The position numbers and the translations under genes were made by a program. Shown piece after piece: positions 14,993 to 19,986 of a DNA stretch of 22,984 bases. Position 1 is the stretch's first letter; every line of letters begins with the position of its first letter. This DNA comes from JBIQLO01 sp044464175 (GTDB lineage Bacteria > Planctomycetota > Phycisphaerae > Tepidisphaerales > Tepidisphaeraceae). Location of the stretch: positions 1 to 22,984 of the forward strand of contig JBIQLO010000044.1 in assembly GCA_044464175.1 (NCBI GenBank). Reading direction: 5' to 3'. Under the pieces are notes generated by a model. The model worked only from the letters and a program-made list of their open reading frames with translations. It was not told where the DNA came from and searched no databases.

Positions 14993-15074
14993 GGATTCCG
15001 GATTTTAGATTCTGAATCCTGGATCGCCGCCGGAAGGAAGCAATCCGGAATTCAGAGTTCAAAATCAGGAATCC
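14993..15074. repeat. Degenerate ~30-bp inverted repeat
   Basis: The arm at 14993-15022 and the reverse complement of 15045-15074 match at 24 of 30 positions. They are separated by 22 bp. The element ends 6 bp before the stop codon of the small 69-residue gene. It has the attctgaatcc-like character of decayed intergenic repeats, and no transposase is near. Confidence 0.45.
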
Positions 15075-15080
15075 GTCACC

Positions 15081-15290
15081 TCATGCTGCTTTTTTCGGCA
15101 AAAAGGCTTTCATTTCTTTTGCCAAATGCCGGCCGAGTTGATGGGAGAGGACGGCGGCGTCGAACCAGTCGAACTTCAGGTCGCGCCGATGGACCATCTC
15201 GATCATGGCCTGGAGCACCTGCTCCTCCTGTCCAATCTCATAGCGAAAGCAGAAGTGTTCGCGGCCTTTGATCAAGCTCAATGTCTGCAT
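15081..15290 (-). CDS. Small conserved-looking protein, function unknown
   Basis: A 69-residue protein starting MQTLSLIKGREHFCFRYEIG and ending in a basic KAFLPKKAA. The ATG at 15290 is preceded by GGAG with a 6-nt gap. An upstream ATG at 15356, directly abutting the preceding stop, would add 22 residues of unlikely composition. The protein is mixed alpha/beta without membrane segments. The helical EEQVLQAMIEMVHRRDLKFD and a later 'LSHQLGRHLAKEM' give a compact fold. I do not recognise a family. It follows the lipoprotein gene by ~65 bp, with a small gcccgt/acgggc stem in the gap, and probably ends that operon. Confidence 0.65.
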   Translation of the reverse strand: MQTLSLIKGREHFCFRYEIGQEEQVLQAMIEMVHRRDLKFDWFDAAVLSHQLGRHLAKEMKAFLPKKAA

Positions 15291-15356
15291 GGCGCACTCC
15301 GTGGGGCCCGCGCGGCGGACCGATTCAATTCCAAGCCCGTAACACGGGCCGAGCAT

Positions 15357-16052
15357 TCATAATTTCCCCAGCAGCCGTTCGATCAACGTGTGGTAGACGA
15401 AGCCGCAATATCGGCTCATCGACTGAAAATATTCACGCTGGCCCATCGGTCCCAGGGGATCATTGCGGCCGGCGGCATAGTCCTGCACGGCCTGTCGCGT
15501 CGAGCCGTTGGCGGCGTCGAACATGCCGACCACCTGCACGAAGCTCTTGTCCGGCGGAGGCATGGCCGCCGGCGTTGCCGGGGCGGCTTCGCGCAAAAGC
15601 GATTGTGGATCGACCGGGCGTCCCTCCGACGCGGCGGGGGAACGCGACATCAGCGACAATGACGCGCCCAGCTTGGGCGGATCAAAGGGGTCGAAAATCG
15701 TCACGGTGGGAATGGCCAGGGCGTCACAACCCAATGCCCGGCAGACGGTCTCGGCCTCGTGCTGCGAGCGGATTTTGTCGATCCGCAGCGCGGCGAAAAC
15801 TTCCACAACCCGATTCACCGGAATAACAGTCAACCCGTCCACCTGCTGGAGCTGCTGATAGAGCAGATCCGCCTGGAGGATGGGGTCGACCTGTTCGCCG
15901 CTGAGGTTAATCGCGGGGCAGACGGCCCAGACCTGGCGGGGTCCGTTCAGCCGCAGCCTGGACTCCACACCATAATCGCGGGGCGTCTTGGCACATCCGG
16001 CCAGCAGCATCCCGGCTGCCAGAATTATGCAGATCGTCCGTCCTTTTTCCAT
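15357..16052 (-). CDS. Lipoprotein with TolB-N/FlgO-like domain
   Basis: A 231-residue protein with a lipoprotein signal (IILAAGMLLAGC, lipidated C20). Residues ~40-120 read VWAVCPAINLSGEQVDPILQ, then LLYQQLQQVDGLTVIPVNRV and VCRALGCDALAIPTVTIFDP. This order (AV.P..NlSG, D.L...L....gl.Vi...rv, AralGcDAlvv..Vt) is the pattern of TolB N-terminal / FlgO-like alpha/beta domains in envelope proteins. The C-terminal half has a Pro/Ala linker and a helical end (YFQSMSRYCGFVYHTLIERL). It follows the TolB-like propeller gene by 40 bp, so the two are probably cotranscribed and may work together at the membrane. A GGGATGG-type site lies ~6-9 nt before the ATG. The lipobox is clear; the domain call is tentative. 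Confidence 0.8.
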   Translation of the reverse strand: MEKGRTICIILAAGMLLAGCAKTPRDYGVESRLRLNGPRQVWAVCPAINLSGEQVDPILQADLLYQQLQQVDGLTVIPVNRVVEVFAALRIDKIRSQHEAETVCRALGCDALAIPTVTIFDPFDPPKLGASLSLMSRSPAASEGRPVDPQSLLREAAPATPAAMPPPDKSFVQVVGMFDAANGSTRQAVQDYAAGRNDPLGPMGQREYFQSMSRYCGFVYHTLIERLLGKL

Positions 16053-16071
16053 AGCGCCATCCCTGACATAT

Positions 16072-16090
16072 ATCGCCCTCCCTGGGCGAT
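16072..16090. other. Intercistronic hairpin between the two TolB-like genes
   Basis: A 7-bp stem atcgccc/gggcgat with a 5-nt loop sits in the 40-bp gap between the propeller gene's stop and the lipoprotein start. There is no T-tract, so it is more likely an mRNA-processing or stability stem than a terminator. Confidence 0.35.
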
Positions 16091-16092
16091 GG

Positions 16093-17181
16093 TCACTCCG
16101 CCGAGGCGGTCATCGTGGCCGAACCGGCGGCCCGGGTGGACCAGATATTGGGCGTTCCTCCGCGATCGCTCACGAAATAAAGCCGGTTGTCTGCCGCCCA
16201 GGCGGGGCTGAGGTTCGATCCATTACCGTCGGTCAGCCGCCGGCGATTGGCGCCGTCGGCGTCGATGGTCCAGATGTCCTGCTGTCCGGACCGTCCGGAG
16301 GCATCCGAAGTTTCTACTACGGTCGTGAACGCCAGATGTTTGCCGTCGGGGCTCCAGCAGGGGGTGATGATGGCGGCGTTGGTGCTCACCGCGACCTCCA
16401 TCTGCCGCGTCACCTCGCCATCCACCAGGTCCAGCGTCCAAAGGCTAAACCACCGGCTGCCGCGCTGGCGGGCCCGCTGAAAAGCGATCCGGTTGACATC
16501 CCGGGCGGGCGACCAGCTGGGGAAAAGGCCGGTGCCGATCATCTTTCGCTCATGCGTATCCAGGTCCAGAACCCACAATTCCCATTGATCGCCGCGAAGA
16601 GGCATGCTGCAGTAGACCAGCCTTTTTCCGTCGGGGCTGAAGCTGGGATGCAGGTCCTGGGCGGGCCCGTTGGTCAGTTGCACAACATTTCGTCCGTCGG
16701 CGTCCATGAGATAAAGGTCCCAGTTCCCGGCCCGCGTTGACGAAAACGCCAGATGCTTGCCGTCGGGGCTGAAGGCGGGAAAGGCCGTCTCGGCTCCGGA
16801 GTCCGTGAGCTGGATCACCGACAGCCCATTGACGCGCTGCAGGTAGAGGTCCGAATGCACGGAATGGCGCGTGCTGGCGTAGCACATCCATTGACCGGTG
16901 GGATCGATCGCCACACAGCTATCGGCCCCTTCCTGGGCAAAGGTGTGCTGCTGATATCCCGCATCTCCGATGGAACCGCCGGACGGACGCTCCATGCCGG
17001 TGAATTCCCCGAAGAGATTAACCACCGGCGCGCCGGCCGGGGCGGTCTTCACCGCATCCGCCTGGGGCGGGGGCGCCGGCTCCTGAACATGGTGGGTGGC
17101 GCAGCCCTGCACCAGCACCATCGCCGCTGCCGCCGCGCCGGCCGCCAGCCAATTACCCCATCGCTGCATCGTCGCTGTCAT
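16093..17181 (-). CDS. TolB-like WD40/PD40 beta-propeller lipoprotein
   Basis: A 362-residue protein from ATG 17181. A purine-rich GGAAGGGAAGG precedes this start; a farther in-frame ATG at 17280 is less likely. The N-terminal signal ends at VLVQGC, so C27 is the probable lipidation site, although Q at -2 is atypical. Residues ~85-360 are PD40/WD40-like beta-propeller blades marked by FSPDGKHLAFSSTRAGNWDL, FSPDGKRLVYCS, WSPDGKHLAFTT and a final RLYFVSDRGGTPNIW. The 'dIW.mdadG.n..rLT' motif recurs between blades (IWTIDADGANRRRLTD). This is the TolB C-terminal fold. TolB connects the outer membrane and peptidoglycan in Tol-Pal systems, but no tol or pal gene is in the window. The N-terminal TolB domain is missing here; a similar one may be encoded by the next gene. 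Confidence 0.85.
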   Translation of the reverse strand: MTATMQRWGNWLAAGAAAAAMVLVQGCATHHVQEPAPPPQADAVKTAPAGAPVVNLFGEFTGMERPSGGSIGDAGYQQHTFAQEGADSCVAIDPTGQWMCYASTRHSVHSDLYLQRVNGLSVIQLTDSGAETAFPAFSPDGKHLAFSSTRAGNWDLYLMDADGRNVVQLTNGPAQDLHPSFSPDGKRLVYCSMPLRGDQWELWVLDLDTHERKMIGTGLFPSWSPARDVNRIAFQRARQRGSRWFSLWTLDLVDGEVTRQMEVAVSTNAAIITPCWSPDGKHLAFTTVVETSDASGRSGQQDIWTIDADGANRRRLTDGNGSNLSPAWAADNRLYFVSDRGGTPNIWSTRAAGSATMTASAE

Positions 17182-17380
17182 AAGCCTTCCCTTCCTCAGA
17201 GGAGGTGTAATTCCTCTAAAGAACCGTATCGGCTTATCCGGGATGCCGTTTAAGGCCGGCGCGACCCGGGGGCGATGCAAAAATTATCGGACGTGTGCAA
17301 TGGCGGACTTGAACGGAGCGTAATTGAAGCGCTTTTGGGATTGGGACGGCAACACGGCCGCGGCATATTTCCGGCTTGCA

Positions 17381-18175
17381 TTAATGGGCGTGCGGCGCTC
17401 CCGGTCCCCCCGGCCCACCTGGTGCGCCCGGCTCCTGTTGCGGGAAGAGAATCGGGAAGTCATCGACCTTCCACTCCTGCCCGACCTTGCGGAAAGTCAT
17501 CGTGTACCGCCCCTCGGGGGTCTTGGGATTTTTGAATTCGATCACCACCAGGGCCGCGGCGGTCGGCTCACCGGTGGCTGGGTCATCGTCGATGGGAATA
17601 TTGGCGCCGTTCCAGTGAAAACTCTTTATCGCGCCCAGCGTGTTCTGGAGTGACTTCCAGCGGCTGATGAAGGAGGTTTCGGATTCCCGTTGCTGAAACT
17701 GCTGGTCGAACAGCTGGTAGGCGTCCTTCCATCGCTGCGGATTCTCATCCGCCGCCTGCACCATGCCGGAGAATCGATCGATCAACGCGGCGATGGCCTG
17801 CCGGTCCGTCGAATGCTGCCAGTAGGTGGTCGCCTGCGTTCCGACGGCCACCCCCGCCAGGATCAGGCTCAGGAGAATGCCGCCGGCGGCAAGGATCAAT
17901 CCGGACTGGGTGCCGTTGCTGCGGCGGATTTGCGCCCAGGCGATGATGCCGCAGACGATGCCCGCCAGCGGAATGATGAGCAGGATGGAGTTGAGCATCA
18001 CCAGCGCGCTGGCCAGTCCCAGCAGGATGGCGACGATGGCGAAGGTGTTGATGGCGACGTAATCCTGCGACCCCAGCCCCGCGGTGGTGGACATTTTGTG
18101 AAGCGAAGCCAGCGGATCGTTCTCAGGCGCGGGCGGCACAGTGGATGGAGCAGTGGGTTCTGACATCTTGCGCAT
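17381..18175 (-). CDS. DUF4190-like membrane protein with C-terminal soluble domain
   Basis: A 264-residue protein (261 if ATG 18166 is used). The first ~38 residues are Pro/Ser-rich and cytoplasmic. Residues ~42-85 contain two close hydrophobic helices (INTFAIVAILLGLASALVML, LIIPLAGIVCGIIAWAQIRR) and ~92-112 a third (GLILAAGGILLSLILAGVAV). This is the DUF4190 arrangement (PF13828: 'A..SLvlgilgl...i..i..I.lGh.A...i'). The remaining ~145 residues form a soluble domain with helices, then a strand-rich part (AALVVIEFKNPKTPEGRYTM, FRKVGQEWKVDDFPILFP), resembling small lumazine/NTF2-like accessory domains. The C-terminus is Gly/Pro-rich. Function unknown. It is divergently placed from the small plus-strand gene at 18280. 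Confidence 0.75.
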   Translation of the reverse strand: MRKMSEPTAPSTVPPAPENDPLASLHKMSTTAGLGSQDYVAINTFAIVAILLGLASALVMLNSILLIIPLAGIVCGIIAWAQIRRSNGTQSGLILAAGGILLSLILAGVAVGTQATTYWQHSTDRQAIAALIDRFSGMVQAADENPQRWKDAYQLFDQQFQQRESETSFISRWKSLQNTLGAIKSFHWNGANIPIDDDPATGEPTAAALVVIEFKNPKTPEGRYTMTFRKVGQEWKVDDFPILFPQQEPGAPGGPGGPGAPHAH

Positions 18176-18279
18176 TCCGGTTCAAGTTCGTTCGACGGAT
18201 TATCCGATGGGTTCGATGACACGGCCTGGTTCTGGGTGACCGGCCCGACCCGATGCAATCTTATAACATGAACGCTCCC

Positions 18280-18465
18280 ATGAACAAGCGCCAACTGATC
18301 GATGACATCCGCCGATTCAACACCACCGCCGCGCCGCAATTCCTGTCCCAGTTTGATGAAGCGGCTTTGAAGCAGTATCTCGAACATCTGCAGGGCGCTC
18401 AACAGAAGCGCCTCCGCATCGCCGGATGGGTACGTCGACAGCCCAAACTGCGCCTGGTGGGATGA
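18280..18465 (+). CDS. Small helical protein, function unknown
   Basis: A 61-residue protein (MNKRQLIDDIRRFNTTAAPQ, then FLSQFDEAALKQYLEHL, basic end RIAGWVRRQPKLRLVG). In-frame ATGs also exist at 18253 and 18268. I prefer 18280 because a good -10 hexamer, TATAAC (18262-18267), would put the transcript start near 18274, and the recognisable part begins at MNKRQ. This would make a very short leader, and no Shine-Dalgarno is present. The pattern of an N-terminal helix, 'FL.qFdE..L..YLeHL' and a basic tail looks like a conserved small protein, possibly nucleic-acid binding. I cannot name a family. It converges with the small lipoprotein gene across a long hairpin. Confidence 0.6.
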   Translation: MNKRQLIDDIRRFNTTAAPQFLSQFDEAALKQYLEHLQGAQQKRLRIAGWVRRQPKLRLVG

Positions 18466-18472
18466 ACGTATG

Positions 18473-18523
18473 GAAAATGGCAATTGGAAAATGGTAAAAA
18501 CCCATTTTCCAATTGCCATTTTC
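18473..18523. terminator. Perfect 22-bp hairpin between convergent genes (bidirectional terminator or repeat)
   Basis: Arms 18473-18494 and 18502-18523 are perfectly complementary over 22 bp and enclose the 7-nt loop taaaaac. The left arm contains tggaaaatgg-like units twice (from 18471 and at 18485-18494). The element sits between the stops of a plus-strand and a minus-strand gene, 7 and 12 bp away, so it can terminate both. On the plus strand it is followed by an AT-rich ttttcaatttt run. The sequence is much more AT-rich than its surroundings, suggesting a repeat element in origin. Confidence 0.65.
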
Positions 18524-18535
18524 AATTTTACGGGC

Positions 18536-18739
18536 TTATCGTACGTTCCAGATGGTCAGCCGGCTGGCCGGGCGCAGCAGCAGGACGTGGTCGATATCAT
18601 CCTGGGCCTGTTTCCATTCGTAATCCCAGTTGCGGGCGATCATTTGAAACCGCTCGCTGGAGGTATAGGCGGGCGTGGCGCATCCCGCCATGCCGGCGGC
18701 CAATCCTGTCAGCAGCACGCACGTCACGAACTTCTTCAT
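18536..18739 (-). CDS. Small lipoprotein
   Basis: A 67-residue protein with a textbook lipoprotein signal: MKK, a hydrophobic core (FVTCVLLTGLAAG) and lipobox MAGC with lipidated C20. The mature 48 residues (ATPAYTSSERFQMIARNWDY, then EWKQAQDDIDHVLLLRPASR) are mostly helical and unrelated to any family I know. AGGAAGG lies ~6 nt before the ATG. It is probably membrane-anchored on the periplasmic side. It is monocistronic, with a hairpin directly after its stop. Confidence 0.75.
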   Translation of the reverse strand: MKKFVTCVLLTGLAAGMAGCATPAYTSSERFQMIARNWDYEWKQAQDDIDHVLLLRPASRLTIWNVR

Positions 18740-18811
18740 GGTGAAGCCTTCCTGTTGATCTTTCGTTCGAGCACCCAGTTTTCACCCCAAATGCAAACTT
18801 TACCGGCTGGA

Positions 18812-19345
18812 TCAATCGCTTGTCAAAGCCTTATCTGATTTGGCGACAGGCGATTGTGCCGCCAATCCGGCCCATTGGAGCGCCTGTCGCCATTCCAGGT
18901 AGCGGTAGGGAATGCCGAATTGCTCGTGGAGACGCTTTAATCGGGCGTGAAATCGCTCATATAGGGCGCTTTGCCATGCTTCGGCCGAGGCATCGCAAAA
19001 AAACAGGCGGCATCCCATCGGGCGGATGGCATGGACGGAGCAAAGCTTCCGATGCTGGAACGGGCAGCCAGTGCCATCCCACGAAACCGAGTTGTCGCCG
19101 GGGGGGCCATCGGCGGCCTTGAGGTCATGCACGAAACAGGCCATCTCCAGTGTCGTGACAAACAGCCGATGTCCATATTCCTCAAATCGACAGCAGCGGC
19201 CTGAAACCAGACAACGGGGTTTGCGCTGGTCGATCTCCCGTTGAATGTCCTGGTATAGCTCGGCAACCGCTTGTCGCACCTCCGGCCGGCCGCCGGCGAC
19301 CACGAGGATGTCACGGAAATCGGGATTCAAAGAGACGTTTGTCAT
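18812..19345 (-). CDS. YkgJ-like cysteine-cluster protein
   Basis: A 177-residue protein with the cysteine pattern of the PF03692 (YkgJ/FliB-like, putative Zn- or Fe-S-chelating) family: C45-x5-C51-C52 (RCLVSGRCCRF), C94 (GTGCPF), C102 (KLCSVHAIRP), C112 (MGCRLFFC) and C117. Family members usually show CxxCxxCC-type clusters. Here the first cluster is spread out, so metal binding is inferred. The rest is helical and ends in a ~25-residue tail. Its ATG overlaps the stop of the upstream VOC gene in an ATGA arrangement, so it is translationally coupled to that gene and no own Shine-Dalgarno is needed. The biochemical role is unknown. Confidence 0.82.
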   Translation of the reverse strand: MTNVSLNPDFRDILVVAGGRPEVRQAVAELYQDIQREIDQRKPRCLVSGRCCRFEEYGHRLFVTTLEMACFVHDLKAADGPPGDNSVSWDGTGCPFQHRKLCSVHAIRPMGCRLFFCDASAEAWQSALYERFHARLKRLHEQFGIPYRYLEWRQALQWAGLAAQSPVAKSDKALTSD

Positions 19346-19884
19346 TCGGCGGGTTCCGGCCGTGGGGGGGCTGTGGGATGGGGACGTTCAGCCAGCAGGG
19401 CATCCAGGTCCAGTTCGCGGGTGAACATCGCCAGCTGCCCATCGGGATCGCGCGGCCAATCTTCCTGCGGGCAGTCCCAGTACAATTCCACGCCGTTCTG
19501 GTCCGGATCGCGCAGGTACAGGGCATGGCTGACGCCGTGGTCGGCCGCTCCCTCCAGGGCGATGCCCGCCGACAGGAGCCGCCCCAAGGCATCGGCCAGC
19601 GCCGCCCGCGTGGGATAGAGAATTGCCAGGTGGAACAGTCCCGTCGCCATGGGGGGCGGCGGAGCCCCGCCCAGGCTTTGCCAGGTATTCAGTCCAATGT
19701 GATGATGATACCCGCCCGCGGACAAAAAGGCGGCCTGCTTGCCCCAGCGCTGCATGACCTCGAATCCCAAAACGCCGTGGTAGAACCCGATCGCCCGTTC
19801 CAGGTCCGCCACCTTCAGGTGAACATGGCCGATCCGAACCTTCGGGTCCACCGGCGGGCCGATCTCGCTTGGCGGATGTTTCAT
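19342..19884 (-). CDS. VOC-family protein (catechol-2,3-dioxygenase-like)
   Basis: A 180-residue protein from ATG 19884 with two beta-alpha-beta-beta-beta modules of the vicinal-oxygen-chelate fold. Module 1 starts IGHVHLKVADLERAIGFYHG and contains VLGFEVM and GGYHHHIGLNTW. Module 2 contains GLFHLAILYPTRAALADAL, then GVSHALYLRDPDQNGVELYW. The three metal ligands of extradiol-dioxygenase-like members appear intact: H22 (HVHLKV), H85 (LFHLAIL) and E133 (GVELYW). This resembles CatE/YfiE-like proteins. A true ring-cleaving substrate is not proven. A farther ATG at 19992 would overlap pyc and is unlikely. No Shine-Dalgarno is seen, and TAGAAT lies 7 bp before the ATG, so the message may be leaderless. 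It is coupled to the YkgJ-like gene. Confidence 0.87.
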   Translation of the reverse strand: MKHPPSEIGPPVDPKVRIGHVHLKVADLERAIGFYHGVLGFEVMQRWGKQAAFLSAGGYHHHIGLNTWQSLGGAPPPPMATGLFHLAILYPTRAALADALGRLLSAGIALEGAADHGVSHALYLRDPDQNGVELYWDCPQEDWPRDPDGQLAMFTRELDLDALLAERPHPTAPPRPEPAE

Positions 19885-19891
19885 TGGAACG

Positions 19892-19920
19892 ATTCTAGGC
19901 CGCCACCCTTGCAAATTCAC
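19892..19920 (-). promoter_or_regulatory. Candidate promoter of the VOC/YkgJ pair
   Basis: On the minus strand, TAGAAT (19897-19892, 5 of 6 consensus) lies 7 bp before the ATG. At 17 bp upstream of it is GTGAAT, a poor -35. The spacing predicts a leaderless message. Confidence 0.3.
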
Positions 19921-19936
19921 ATGGGTTCCCCACAAT
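19909..19936 (+). promoter_or_regulatory. Candidate promoter of pyc
   Basis: TTGCAA (19909-19914), a 16-bp spacer and CACAAT (19931-19936). It would give a ~45-nt leader before the ATG at 19987. It overlaps the divergent VOC promoter. The match is only fair. Confidence 0.3.
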
Positions 19937-19986
19937 ACCGCAGGATTCCGGGGCGTCCAATCCATACAGGGAAGAACTGAAGATTC

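Noticed and set aside
15291..15356. N-terminal extension of the 69-residue protein from ATG 15356
   Set aside because: Although a GGGGA lies upstream and the ATG abuts the preceding TGA, the 22 extra residues look non-coding, and ATG 15290 has its own GGAG.
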